Shown here piece by piece: positions 29,057 to 37,571 of a DNA stretch of 64,000 nucleotides. Positions within the stretch are counted from its first letter, which is position 1. Each line of letters begins with the position of its first letter. The position numbers and the translations under genes are program-made. The stretch is from contig NZ_JALBYP010000035.1 in the NCBI RefSeq assembly GCF_022678485.1, positions 124,001 through 188,000 on the forward strand. Reading direction: 5' to 3'. A model generated the notes under the pieces. The model had not been told where the DNA came from. It did not search any database and saw nothing but the letters and a program-made list of their open reading frames with translations. Source of the stretch: Aliiroseovarius sediminis (lineage in GTDB: Bacteria > Pseudomonadota > Alphaproteobacteria > Rhodobacterales > Rhodobacteraceae).

Positions 29057-30538
29057 ATGGACGAACATGCTGACTGCGCCGACGCGGCGCTGACGTCTGC
29101 TGGTCGTGTCGCTGATGATACGCAACCCTTGGCGATGGTTCTGGCGCCAGCGCGCACAGTTGATCTATTTCCGGAAACGGCATTTGACGAACTTGGCTGC
29201 ATGGCGACCTACGCCGATACGATCGACGATGCAAAGGCCATCTGCGCGCGCGATAAAATTGATCTGATGGTCCTGCCGTTGCGCATGGATGATCGCAACG
29301 TGCTGCCGTTTATCCGCGACGTTCTGATGAAACACGAAGATCAGGCGATCGTAGTCGTATCGCAAAGCGATCAAATCGACGACGCGGCCGAGGCGATGCG
29401 ACTGGGCGCACAAGACTGCATTTTCATTCCGTTCACCGAAAACCGGTTAAAGAAGACCATTAGGACCGTGCTCCAAAAACAGGCGCGGCGCTTGGGTCGA
29501 CAGGTTTCTCATGGTCAAAAGGGGCAGCCGCTCGCGCCCCGCCCCGCGCCAACGCCGCCCGACACGGCCTTGTCATCAGTCCCGGCTACATCCGAACAGC
29601 GGCACGGGATGGTCTTGTCAGATCTGTCAATGAAACCTGTTTTGCGCGCGCTCGACAAGATCGCGTCTTCTTTGGCACCGGTCTTCATCAACGGCGAAAC
29701 AGGCACGGGAAAAGAGGTTCTGGCCCGCGCCATTCATGCCGAAAGCCGCCGGTCGAGCAACCCGTTTGTGGTGATCGACTGTGCGCGGCTGACCTCGGAA
29801 ACACTGGGACAAGAGGTTTTTGCAGATCACCGCAACACGTCCGACGGCGCAGCAAGGACCGCCGACGGCAGGACACTTTTTCTGGATGAAATTGCGCGCA
29901 CGGACCTGGCCGTGCAAAAGCAGTTGCTGCGTTTTCTGGACAGCGGAGAGATCGCCCCACAAGGCACCCTGCAAGCATCGAAAGTAGACACGCGCATCAT
30001 CTGTTCCAGCACGGAAAATCCCCGCGCTGAGATCAAGGCGGGACGGTTGCGCGCGGACCTGTTTTACCGGTTGCATGTGGTGCCGATCACTCTGCCCGCC
30101 TTGCGGGACCGCGGCGACGATATCCTTGCAATCGCCCATTCCAAACTGCTTCAAACCTCCCGGCATGAAGGCCGGAAATTTCATGGGTTTAGCGCAAGTG
30201 CAGTTGATATCCTGACCCAGCACTCATGGCCGGGCAACATTCGCCAACTTATAAATGTCATCTGGAATATTGTGCTACATCATGATGCGGAATGGGTCAC
30301 AGCTGACATGCTACCAGACGAAATACTGACTGATCACCAAGCCCCTGGCGATCAAACCCTGCCTGCACCCGCATTGACTGCAAGCGGGCTGGTAGGACGC
30401 CCGCTAGCCGAAATCGAACGCATCGCGATTGAGGAAACAATCAGGTCACAGGGCGGTTCCATTCCAAGGGCCGCGCAGGTATTGGGGGTGTCACCGTCGA
30501 CCATCTATCGCAAGCGCGACGGCTGGGAGGATCTCTAG
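29057..30538 (+). CDS. NtrC-like AAA+ regulator with degenerate receiver and no GAFTGA loop
   Basis: About 493 residues. An N-terminal receiver-like domain (to residue ~150) has LMVLPLRMDD where the phospho-acceptor Asp is expected, so it looks unphosphorylatable. An AAA+ domain follows with Walker A GETGTGKEVLARAIH (~212) and Walker B RTLFLDEIA (~272). The sigma-54-contacting GAFTGA segment expected between them is missing (EVFADHRNTSDGAA region). A Fis-type HTH (AAQVLGVSPSTIYRKR) ends the protein. It may therefore act as a sigma-70 regulator or repressor, like R. capsulatus NtrC. GGAG precedes the chosen ATG. Confidence 0.85.
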   Translation: MDEHADCADAALTSAGRVADDTQPLAMVLAPARTVDLFPETAFDELGCMATYADTIDDAKAICARDKIDLMVLPLRMDDRNVLPFIRDVLMKHEDQAIVVVSQSDQIDDAAEAMRLGAQDCIFIPFTENRLKKTIRTVLQKQARRLGRQVSHGQKGQPLAPRPAPTPPDTALSSVPATSEQRHGMVLSDLSMKPVLRALDKIASSLAPVFINGETGTGKEVLARAIHAESRRSSNPFVVIDCARLTSETLGQEVFADHRNTSDGAARTADGRTLFLDEIARTDLAVQKQLLRFLDSGEIAPQGTLQASKVDTRIICSSTENPRAEIKAGRLRADLFYRLHVVPITLPALRDRGDDILAIAHSKLLQTSRHEGRKFHGFSASAVDILTQHSWPGNIRQLINVIWNIVLHHDAEWVTADMLPDEILTDHQAPGDQTLPAPALTASGLVGRPLAEIERIAIEETIRSQGGSIPRAAQVLGVSPSTIYRKRDGWEDL

Positions 30539-30545
30539 CCGTCGG

Positions 30546-31307
30546 TCAGACGAATTGCTCTCGAATCAACCGCTCCTCCAGCCCGTGGCCGGGATCAAAC
30601 AGGATACGGTGGGCGATCTGGTCGTTCGATTGGATTTCGACTGACACGACGTTGCGCACCGACCGCCCATCCGCGTCCGCCATCACCGGACGTTTTTCAT
30701 GTTGCAGCACGTCGAAACGCACCAGCGCATCTTTCGGCAGCAGCGCCCCCCGCCAGCGCCGCGGGCGAAACGCGGCAACGGCGGTCAGGGCCAACACGTC
30801 CGACCCGATGGGCAAGATCGGGCCATGCGCGGAATAGTTATAGGCGGTCGACCCCGCAGGCGTGGACAAAAGCGCACCGTCGCAGGCCAGTTCATCCAGC
30901 CGCATCCGCCCATCGACACTGATTTGCAACTTTGCGGCTTGCGGACCAATCCGCAGCAGGCTGACCTCGTTGATTGCCAAGCCGGTATGCACCTTTCCAT
31001 CCGCGTCCTCGGCACGCATGGAAAGCGGGTTTATCACCTCTTCTTCGGCAGCGATCAGCCGTTCGATCAGGTCGTCGGGCGAATATTCGTTCATCAGGAA
31101 ACCAACGGTGCCGCAATTCATCCCATACACCGGCGCGCGCAGATCCTGAGTGTCGTGCAACGTCTCTAACATGAAGCCATCGCCGCCCAGTGCCACGATA
31201 ATATCCGCCCGGTCCGGTTTCACCGTGCCGTATCGTGCAACCAGCTCATCCAGTGCCGCCTGTGCGATTTCGGCATCGCTTGCGACAAATGCGATCTTAC
31301 GGCTCAT
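30546..31307 (-). CDS. nadK: NAD kinase
   Basis: A 253-residue enzyme phosphorylating NAD to NADP. The conserved [11 protein letters not shown] motif lies near residues 42-52, and NEVSLLRIG and [18 protein letters not shown] are the NAD- and ATP-binding blocks. The ATG at 31307 has AGGAAA upstream; the frame is open 67 codons further but those residues are not NadK-like. It converges on the NtrC-like gene with only seven bases between and is divergent from glyA. Confidence 0.95.
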   Translation of the reverse strand: MSRKIAFVASDAEIAQAALDELVARYGTVKPDRADIIVALGGDGFMLETLHDTQDLRAPVYGMNCGTVGFLMNEYSPDDLIERLIAAEEEVINPLSMRAEDADGKVHTGLAINEVSLLRIGPQAAKLQISVDGRMRLDELACDGALLSTPAGSTAYNYSAHGPILPIGSDVLALTAVAAFRPRRWRGALLPKDALVRFDVLQHEKRPVMADADGRSVRNVVSVEIQSNDQIAHRILFDPGHGLEERLIREQFV

Positions 31308-31476
31308 GTGTGGGTTTCCTGATTGACTGCCTTCGTTTCCGAAAGAAACACAAGTTTCCGCAAAGTGCCAGAAATTGCCGCGTCTTTGTCCGTCCACGTC
31401 GCTTTGAGGGCTTGTGATTGGCGGGGTTTCCGATAGGAAATCCCAATATCCGGCCTCCAACCTAAGGAAGATGCGC

Positions 31477-32769
31477 ATGACTGCCACACGTGACCAAGGT
31501 TTCTTCACCGAATCTCTCGCCGCCCGCGACCCTGAACTTTACGGCTCAATCACTGACGAACTGGGCCGCCAGCGCGACGAGATCGAACTGATCGCATCGG
31601 AAAACATCGTGTCCCGCGCCGTGATGGAGGCGCAAGGGTCGGTTCTGACCAACAAATATGCTGAGGGCTACCCAGGCCGCCGTTATTATGGCGGGTGCCA
31701 ATATGTGGACGTCGCCGAGACTCTGGCGATCGAGCGCGCCAAGGAACTGTTCGGCTGCGAATTTGCCAACGTGCAGCCCAATTCGGGGTCGCAGGCCAAC
31801 CAAGGCGCGTTCATGGCGCTGATCCAACCCGGCGACACGATCCTTGGCATGGATCTTGCGTCGGGCGGGCATCTGACGCACGGCGCACGGCCCAACCAGT
31901 CGGGCAAGTGGTTCAATGCCGTGCATTACGGTGTGCGCAAACAGGACAACCTGATCGACTACGACCAGATGGCCGAGCTTGCCAAGGAACATAAGCCGAA
32001 GCTGATCATCGCAGGTGGGTCCGCCATCCCGCGCCAGATCGACTTTGCCAAGTTCCGCGAGGTCGCCGACAGCGTCGGTGCCTATCTGCTGGTCGACATG
32101 GCGCATTTCGCCGGGCTGGTGGCGGCGGGCGAACATCCCTCGCCGTTTCCCTATGCGGATGTGGCGACCACGACGACCCACAAGACCCTGCGCGGCCCGC
32201 GTGGCGGTATGATCCTGACCAATCGCGAGGATCTGGCCAAGAAGTTCAACTCGGCCATCTTCCCCGGATTGCAGGGCGGCCCCCTGATGCATGTGATCGC
32301 CGCCAAAGCCGTCGCCTTTGGCGAGGCGCTGCGCCCTGAATTCAAAACTTATCAGAAACAAGTGCGCGCCAATGCGGTCGCGCTTGCCGATCAGTTGATG
32401 AAGGGCGGGTTGGACATCGTCACCGGCGGCACCGACACGCACCTGATGCTGGTCGATCTGCGTCCCAAGGGCGTGACGGGCAACATCGTCGACAAGGCGC
32501 TTGGCCGCGCGCATATCACCTGCAACAAGAACGGGATTCCATTTGACCCGGAAAAGCCCACCGTGACCTCGGGCATTCGGCTGGGCACTCCCGCCGGCAC
32601 CACACGCGGCTTCGGCGAGGCCGAATTCCGCGAGATCGGCGATCTGATCGTCGAGGTGGTCGACGGGCTGGCCGCCAACGGGGAAAACGCCAATGACGCG
32701 GTCGAGGAAGCTGTGAAAGCCAAAGTGGCCAAGTTGTGCGCGCGTTTCCCGCTTTATCCAAACCTCTGA
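31477..32769 (+). CDS. glyA: Serine hydroxymethyltransferase
   Basis: A 430-residue PLP enzyme interconverting serine and glycine with tetrahydrofolate. The PLP lysine lies in [25 protein letters not shown] and [15 protein letters not shown] are conserved active-site blocks. The length is normal. AAGGAAG lies six bases before the ATG at 31477, so the ATG two codons upstream is less likely. A strong terminator follows. It is a single-gene unit, divergent from nadK across a 169-base region in which I see no recognisable riboswitch. Confidence 0.96.
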   Translation: MTATRDQGFFTESLAARDPELYGSITDELGRQRDEIELIASENIVSRAVMEAQGSVLTNKYAEGYPGRRYYGGCQYVDVAETLAIERAKELFGCEFANVQPNSGSQANQGAFMALIQPGDTILGMDLASGGHLTHGARPNQSGKWFNAVHYGVRKQDNLIDYDQMAELAKEHKPKLIIAGGSAIPRQIDFAKFREVADSVGAYLLVDMAHFAGLVAAGEHPSPFPYADVATTTTHKTLRGPRGGMILTNREDLAKKFNSAIFPGLQGGPLMHVIAAKAVAFGEALRPEFKTYQKQVRANAVALADQLMKGGLDIVTGGTDTHLMLVDLRPKGVTGNIVDKALGRAHITCNKNGIPFDPEKPTVTSGIRLGTPAGTTRGFGEAEFREIGDLIVEVVDGLAANGENANDAVEEAVKAKVAKLCARFPLYPNL

Positions 32770-32820
32770 TCAAGCCCGCAGGCTGCGCGTCGCTTCGCAC
32801 AAAACGATTATTAGAACACT

Positions 32821-32857
32821 GAAAGGCCCCGGTACATCGCCGGGGCTTTCACTTTTT
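32821..32857 (+). terminator. Rho-independent terminator after glyA
   Basis: GAAAGGCCCCGG pairs with CCGGGGCTTTC (one bulged base) followed by ACTTTTT, 51 bases past the glyA stop. Confidence 0.9.
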
Positions 32858-32887
32858 CAACATCTGACAGTTTTCAAAGGGCCATGC

Positions 32888-33250
32888 CTAGATCAGCCCC
32901 CGCCAGGCGATCATGCCCGCCACCAAAAGAGCAACGACAAGAAGGCTGAACAACACACTGGACGCCACGCTGATCAGAACAGCCCGGCGCCTGTCCCATG
33001 GGTCGACTTGATGCAAATAATGTTCCAGCGCGTCGGCGGATTTCGCTAGCCGCTGCGCGTCGATCTGCCGTCCGAGTTTGGGATGCGACGACAGATGCAT
33101 GGCTTCGACCAGTGCAGCCCCATCCCGACGCAAATGTCGCGGCAACAGACGCCCGGCGCGGCGAAGCTTGGTTTCAAAGTCCGCGCCGCGAACATCCAGC
33201 CGCCGTTCCAGCAATTGGCTCAGCCGCTCTGTTCGTGCATGCAGATCCAC
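32888..33250 (-). CDS. Hypothetical protein with C-terminal membrane anchor
   Basis: About 120 residues. A basic, helical N-terminal part (TERLSQLLERRLDVRG) leads to one hydrophobic C-terminal segment (VLISVASSVLFSLLVVALLV), so it is likely a tail-anchored inner-membrane protein. The start is chosen at a GTG with AAGGGG six bases upstream; a GTG 17 codons earlier gives Arg-rich residues and no binding site. No family is recognised. It converges on glyA and is divergent from the esterase gene. Confidence 0.6.
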   Translation of the reverse strand: MDLHARTERLSQLLERRLDVRGADFETKLRRAGRLLPRHLRRDGAALVEAMHLSSHPKLGRQIDAQRLAKSADALEHYLHQVDPWDRRRAVLISVASSVLFSLLVVALLVAGMIAWRGLI

Positions 33251-33375
33251 ATCGCGCCCCTTACCTTTCGCATCCCCTCTTCGCCGCCAGCATAACGACA
33301 CACCTCATAGGACGGAAAGGGCCAAAGCGCGGAAAAAGGGGTTCAAGCGCACGCGAAGGAGCGTTATCAAGCAAC

Positions 33376-34134
33376 ATGCTTGAAATGCTGACATATGGTA
33401 CCGATACGGTGCAGCCTCCGATCCTGATTGCACATGGTCTTTTCGGCTCGGCGCGCAACTGGGGTGTGATCGCCAAACGTCTTTCAGAAACGCGCCGCGT
33501 GGTCAGTGTGGATATGCGCAACCACGGGCAAAGCCCTTGGGCGGCCAGCCATACCTATCCTGACCTTGCCGGCGATCTGTCCGAGGTGGTGGCCAGCATC
33601 GGCAAGCCAGCCGATGTAATTGGGCATTCGATGGGCGGCAAGGCAGCGATGGTGTTTGCCACCAGCCAACCGCAGATGGTTCGTCGCTTGGTGGTGGCTG
33701 ATATCGCGCCTGTCGCCTATTCTCACAGCCAGCAATCCATGATCGATGCCATGCGTGGTATCGACCTGTCACAGGTCAAGACCCGTGGCGATGCCGAGCG
33801 ACAACTGGCGCAGTTGATTGACGAGCCATCCGTGCGGGCCTTCCTGCTACAATCGCTGGACGTGAAGGCGCAGAAATGGCGACTGAATCTTGATGTTCTG
33901 GACCGGGACATGGATCTGATCACCGGTTTTCCCGACATAAATGGGCAGTTCGACGGTCCGACACTGTTCTTGTCTGGTGCAGCGTCAGATTACGTGCGCC
34001 CTGACCACCGGCCCAAGATCAAACAAATGTTTCCTAAAGCTCGCCACGCCAAAATCATCGGCGCAGGTCACTGGTTGCACGCAGACAAACCGCGAGAATT
34101 CGAAGCATCAATAAGCGCGTTTTTCAGCACTTGA
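33376..34134 (+). CDS. Alpha/beta-fold hydrolase (YbfF-like esterase)
   Basis: A 252-residue hydrolase. ILIAHGLFGSARNWG forms the oxyanion loop, VIGHSMGGKAAM carries the nucleophile Ser in GxSxG, and GAGHWLHADKP carries the catalytic His; a DMRNHGQSP block follows the second strand. This order matches YbfF/ABHD11-type esterases, which cleave short acyl esters or acyl-CoA. The ATG at 33376 begins the conserved region; its AAGGAG lies rather far upstream. The long open frame before it overlaps the opposite-strand gene and is not conserved in appearance. Confidence 0.88.
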   Translation: MLEMLTYGTDTVQPPILIAHGLFGSARNWGVIAKRLSETRRVVSVDMRNHGQSPWAASHTYPDLAGDLSEVVASIGKPADVIGHSMGGKAAMVFATSQPQMVRRLVVADIAPVAYSHSQQSMIDAMRGIDLSQVKTRGDAERQLAQLIDEPSVRAFLLQSLDVKAQKWRLNLDVLDRDMDLITGFPDINGQFDGPTLFLSGAASDYVRPDHRPKIKQMFPKARHAKIIGAGHWLHADKPREFEASISAFFST

Positions 34135-34270
34135 GCAGAGGGCATGGCTGGCTTGAAAAGTTGAAAACTTGCCGCGACCCATGAGGTGAAATGCTGCGCC
34201 GCTCAGGAAAACGGCTGATTTAGGCATGCAATCTTCCGGGAATCTGCGGGGCAAGCTGAGAACAAGTTTT
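34135..34270. other. Intergenic stretch before the IS3 remnant
   Basis: Noncoding in appearance; no open frame with family resemblance, no clear terminator after the esterase gene. It may hold more decayed insertion-sequence DNA, but nothing in it can be aligned by eye. Confidence 0.4.
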
Positions 34271-34590
34271 CATTCAGGTCAAAGACCACAGCTCAGCAGC
34301 AAAGCGTGGCAATCGTTTCTTAGCAAATATAATCTTGATACCAGTATAAGCAGATGAGCAACATGCTATGACAACCCACTTGCAGAGAGCTTTATCCACG
34401 CATGGAACCGAGAGCGGGTCTGACGGCGGACATCCACCATACGTGACGCTGAAGGCGTTAGCCGTGTTCAATTACACCGAGGTGCTTTCCAATCCAACAC
34501 GCAAACACACCAACAACGGTATACTGTCGTCCGTTTCAAGAAACCGATAATAAGCGCTGCAGGTATCTAGGAAGCCAGACACGCCTCCAT
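34271..34590 (+). pseudogene. Degraded IS3-family transposase (OrfB C-terminal fragment)
   Basis: Read with frameshifts, this stretch matches the end of an IS3-type DDE transposase. HSGQRPQLSSKAWQSFL corresponds to the usual HSDRGSQYSS-type block; SIS, then R, a stop, ATCYDNPLAESF corresponds to SMSRRGNCYDNAVAESF with the catalytic Glu. After another stop and a frame change, AVFNYTEVLSNPTRKHTNN corresponds to the VFDYIEMFYNPxRRH block. At least two in-frame stops and two frameshifts make it non-functional. The 5' part of the element is missing, and no terminal inverted repeats could be defined. Confidence 0.75.
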
Positions 34591-34863
34591 TTGAACCTCG
34601 CGTATCGGTGGTTCCGTCGCCTTGTGTTTATGCACCAAGTGACATTTTTCCGGCCAAGGAATGCCGCCTGCATTCTGTAGTTTCTGCCGCCCAGGATGAC
34701 GCCCTATAACCCATAACGACCGACATCCCTAAAGCCGCGAGTTTCTTGACGTCACAGACTATGCAAAGTTCCTAGCTGAAATGCCGATATTTCTGGGGCC
34801 ACGTGCGATGCAATCCGCCATGTGCGGCAAAGCTGGCTCTGGCCCAGTTAAAAACGAGAGGGA
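34591..34863. other. Intergenic stretch between the IS3 remnant and tRNA-Ala
   Basis: No gene can be supported. A short open frame on the minus strand covers the tRNA and is not credible. On the minus strand a T run (GTTTTTAA, just past the tRNA 3' end) may help end tRNA transcription. Confidence 0.4.
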
Positions 34864-34939
<76 letters not shown>

Positions 34940-35037
34940 ATCCAGTGGCGTTTCCGCCGTCTTTGCGCGGTATCTATGCAAAGGCGCCTATGGGTTCAAG
35001 ACCAAAAAAGCGCCTTTGCGAAAAATTCGATACCAGC

Positions 35038-35367
35038 TTAGTCGTCGTCGTCCGCGGCGACGTCGGCAATCTCGTCCAGCGGCACGTCAGCGTCGTCTTC
35101 GTCGTCCAGAACGTCATCGCCCAGATCGACATCTGCCGCATCTTCGTCGTCGTCATCTTCCAGAACCGCATCGGCGTCATCCACCAGATCGTCCTTCGTT
35201 GTCGCCTTGTCTTCCTTGTCGGCAACCATAGTGCGCGATGCTTTTCCGGTTTCGAGGTTCACAACCTCACCCGTATACGGGCTGACCACCGGATCGGCGT
35301 TCAGGTCGTAAAAGCGTTTACCGGTCGTTGGGCAGACGCGTTTAACGCCCCATTCTTCCTTGGGCAT
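35038..35367 (-). CDS. TIGR02300 / FYDLN-acid family protein
   Basis: A 109-residue protein. The N-terminus MPKEEWGVKRVCPTTGKRF followed by YDLNADPVVSPYTGE is the signature of this alphaproteobacterial family, and the second half is an almost purely acidic tail of Asp and Glu. Function is unknown; only one Cys is present, so zinc binding by this protein alone is unlikely. It lies just upstream of the tRNA on the same strand and is divergent from the metallopeptidase gene. Confidence 0.92.
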   Translation of the reverse strand: MPKEEWGVKRVCPTTGKRFYDLNADPVVSPYTGEVVNLETGKASRTMVADKEDKATTKDDLVDDADAVLEDDDDEDAADVDLGDDVLDDEDDADVPLDEIADVAADDDD

Positions 35368-35494
35368 GTAAAACCCTTTCCGTTCTGTCTAAGTCGTGCG
35401 AGATTTGCGCCAACTGACACATGAATGCAGGGGTGTCAAAGCCTTTTCCCATCATGGGCGAATACCGTGGCATTTGTAAGGAAAAAGGGACCGA

Positions 35495-36226
35495 ATGTTC
35501 TGGTCAAAGAAGACGGACCGGCTGACCAAGGCCGAGCGGATTGATCTGGGCGAAGCGCCCTCGGTTGCGGTTCTTTTGCGCCCGTCGACGCGCGCGAGGC
35601 GTTTGTCGTTGCGAGTGTCCAAGCTGGACGGACGTGTGACCCTGACGGTGCCACAAGGCGCGTCCCGGACCGAGGCGGTACGCTTTGCCAAAGACCGCGC
35701 TGATTGGATTCGCAAGCATCTGGCCGACACCGTGCCCGAACTGCGGCCCATGATCGGTGACAACATTCCGTTTCTGGGCCAGCCCCACCAGATCGTCACC
35801 GCCCCCGTGCGTGCCGGGCGCGTTGAGGACGGGCAGATCCTTTTACCACAAGGCGATCGCACGCAAACCTGTGCCCGACTTGAGGTATTGCTGAAAGCCG
35901 AGGCCCGCAACCGTCTGTCACGCGCAAGCGCGCGATATGCCCGACAGGTGAACCGTGATTTCGGACGGCTGACGCTGCGCGACACGCGGTCGCGATGGGG
36001 GTCGTGCAGTTCTGAGGGGAACCTGATGTATTCTTGGCGTTTGGTGATGGCACCGGAAGGGGTGCTGAATTATGTCGCCGCACATGAGGTTGCGCATCTG
36101 GTCCATATGAATCACTCGGCCGCCTTTTGGGCGCAAGTGGGCGACATTTACCCGGGTTATCAAACGCCGCGAAAGTGGCTCCGTGACCACGGTTCACTTC
36201 TGCACCAGTACCGTTTTCGCGACTAG
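35495..36226 (+). CDS. YgjP-like (DUF45) zinc metallopeptidase
   Basis: A 243-residue protein ending in the zinc site VAAHEVAHLVHMNHSAAFW, with HExxH and a third His five residues on, preceded by DTRSRWGSCSSEGNLMYSWRL, the conserved block of the YgjP/DUF45 family. The family resembles minigluzincin peptidases; substrates are unknown. The N-terminal half is a beta-rich domain (RARRLSLRVSKLDGRVTLTVP). It ends 47 bases before the GntR gene and may be transcribed with it. Confidence 0.9.
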   Translation: MFWSKKTDRLTKAERIDLGEAPSVAVLLRPSTRARRLSLRVSKLDGRVTLTVPQGASRTEAVRFAKDRADWIRKHLADTVPELRPMIGDNIPFLGQPHQIVTAPVRAGRVEDGQILLPQGDRTQTCARLEVLLKAEARNRLSRASARYARQVNRDFGRLTLRDTRSRWGSCSSEGNLMYSWRLVMAPEGVLNYVAAHEVAHLVHMNHSAAFWAQVGDIYPGYQTPRKWLRDHGSLLHQYRFRD

Positions 36227-36255
36227 GGCAAGGCACTGTTGACGTTGGGCGGCTT

Positions 36256-36265
36256 TGTGATCACA
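36256..36265. promoter_or_regulatory. TGTGATCACA palindrome before the GntR gene
   Basis: A perfect ten-base palindrome, eight bases before the ATG of the GntR regulator. The same sequence occurs upstream of sucC (twice) and sdhC. A position this close to the start codon would let a bound protein block initiation, consistent with autoregulation. Confidence 0.7.
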
Positions 36266-36273
36266 GTTGGAAA

Positions 36274-36927
36274 ATGCCTGCCCATTTTCGACAAAACCCT
36301 GACACCTCAAGCGCGCATGATCGCGTGTATCGCAGCCTGCGATCGCGTATCATGTATGGCGAACTGGATCCGGGGCAAAGCCTGACAATACGGGGCATCG
36401 GCAAGGAATACGACGTCTCGATGACCCCAGCGCGCGAGGCAGTGCGCCGCTTGGCCGCAGAAGGGGCGCTGACTCTTTCCAGCTCGGGCCGGGTCTCAGC
36501 TCCGGATCTGACGGGGGAACGTATCGAAGAATTGGCCGCCCTGCGATCCCTGCTGGAACCGGAATTGGCCGCGCGTGCCCTGCCCCGTGTGCATATGGCG
36601 CTGATTGATCGGCTTCGCACGATCAACGGGCGCGTTTCCGAGTGTGTGACGAACAAAGACGCGGTCGGCTATCTGCGCACCAATCTGGAGTTTCACCGCA
36701 CGCTCTATCTGCGCGCGCAGGCCCCCGCGATCCTTGCGATGGCCGAAACGGTGTGGTTGCAGCTTGGCCCAACAATGCGCGCCCTATATGAGAGGCGCCA
36801 GCGTACCGATTTGCAAAAACATCACAGAATGATTCTGTCGGCGCTGGCCGCTGGCGACGAACCCGCACTGCGTCTGGCCGTGCGAACGGACGTAACCCAA
36901 GGGTTAAGAATGCTGGTTCCAGAGTGA
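36274..36927 (+). CDS. GntR-family (FadR/FCD) transcriptional regulator
   Basis: A 217-residue regulator. The N-terminal winged HTH has YRSLRSRIMYGELDPGQSL and KEYDVSMTPAREAVRRLAAEGAL, the GntR signature. The C-terminal helical FCD domain includes LEFHRTLYLRA and KHHRMILSALAAGD, which supply likely metal-coordinating His residues; FCD domains bind organic acids, often with a metal. No enzyme gene sits in an obvious operon with it, but an operator-like palindrome in front of it recurs before sucC and sdhC. A role in controlling TCA genes is inferred. Confidence 0.9.
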   Translation: MPAHFRQNPDTSSAHDRVYRSLRSRIMYGELDPGQSLTIRGIGKEYDVSMTPAREAVRRLAAEGALTLSSSGRVSAPDLTGERIEELAALRSLLEPELAARALPRVHMALIDRLRTINGRVSECVTNKDAVGYLRTNLEFHRTLYLRAQAPAILAMAETVWLQLGPTMRALYERRQRTDLQKHHRMILSALAAGDEPALRLAVRTDVTQGLRMLVPE

Positions 36928-37065
36928 CTTGCATCAAGTCCGCAACCAAATGAAAAACTCAACAGCTTGAACATTCTCGCCGGGATTTCGACCAACAATC
37001 CCGCCAGTCCTGATTGGTCGCAACTCATGATCTCCAAAAAAGGCTAACGTTTCCGTTGGGGCAAC

Positions 37066-37087
37066 TGTTAAGGTTAAATACTTAACA
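37066..37087. promoter_or_regulatory. Inverted repeat upstream of the universal stress protein gene
   Basis: TGTTAAG (37066-37072) and CTTAACA (37081-37087) form a seven-base inverted repeat with an eight-base spacer, ending 29 bases before the usp ATG. It may be an operator or a small hairpin in the leader. Confidence 0.4.
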
Positions 37088-37116
37088 AGTGATGCACTCA
37101 CCCAAGGGAGGATAAA

Positions 37117-37551
37117 ATGCCAAAAAAGATCGTTGTCGGATACGATGACAGTGACAGCTCGAAAGCGACGCTGGACTTCGCTATCGAGTTGGCCAAATCG
37201 CAAAGTGCGGCCATCGTCATCGCGCATGTGCTGGAGTGGTCGCCCTATTCATTCCTGACACCAAACGAGATTGAAGAACGCCATAAACGCCGCAATGAAG
37301 AACTGCATCGCGCCGAAACTGCCGTCTTGGCCCCCGTCGTCAAAGGGTTAGAGGGCAGCGGGGTCGAGGTCTCGACCGCGCTGAAATACGGCGGCATTGC
37401 CGACACATTGTGCGACATCGTGAAGGCCGAAGGCGCAGTTCAGATCGTCGTTGGGCGGACCGGGAGTTCCGGGCTTTCATCGCGCATCTTCGGCTCGGTC
37501 GCGGGCACATTGGCACAGATTTCGCCAGTGCCCGTCACCATTGTTCCATGA
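37117..37551 (+). CDS. Universal stress protein (UspA family)
   Basis: A 144-residue single-domain Usp. The N-terminal strand KKIVVGYDDSDSSKATLDFA and the C-terminal ATP-binding loop GRTGSSGLSSRIFGSVAGTLA (GxxGxxx...GS) are both visible, so it is probably of the ATP-binding type. GGGAGG precedes the ATG. Its stop touches a possible upstream start of the AGCS symporter gene, so the two are probably one transcript; Usp proteins are often encoded beside transporters. Confidence 0.92.
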   Translation: MPKKIVVGYDDSDSSKATLDFAIELAKSQSAAIVIAHVLEWSPYSFLTPNEIEERHKRRNEELHRAETAVLAPVVKGLEGSGVEVSTALKYGGIADTLCDIVKAEGAVQIVVGRTGSSGLSSRIFGSVAGTLAQISPVPVTIVP

Positions 37552-37571
37552 ATAAACCAACAGGTATTGTT

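Noticed and set aside
31308-31476. Riboswitch before glyA
   Set aside because: No glycine, SAM, or THF riboswitch core or conserved pairing could be recognised in the 169-base leader.
32998-33375. N-terminal extension of the YbfF-like esterase
   Set aside because: It runs antisense to another gene and lacks any conserved block; the hydrolase fold begins at the chosen ATG.
34274-34550. Two small frames in the gene-poor region before tRNA-Ala
   Set aside because: They are chance frames over the decayed transposase; the plus-strand one is only a piece of it.
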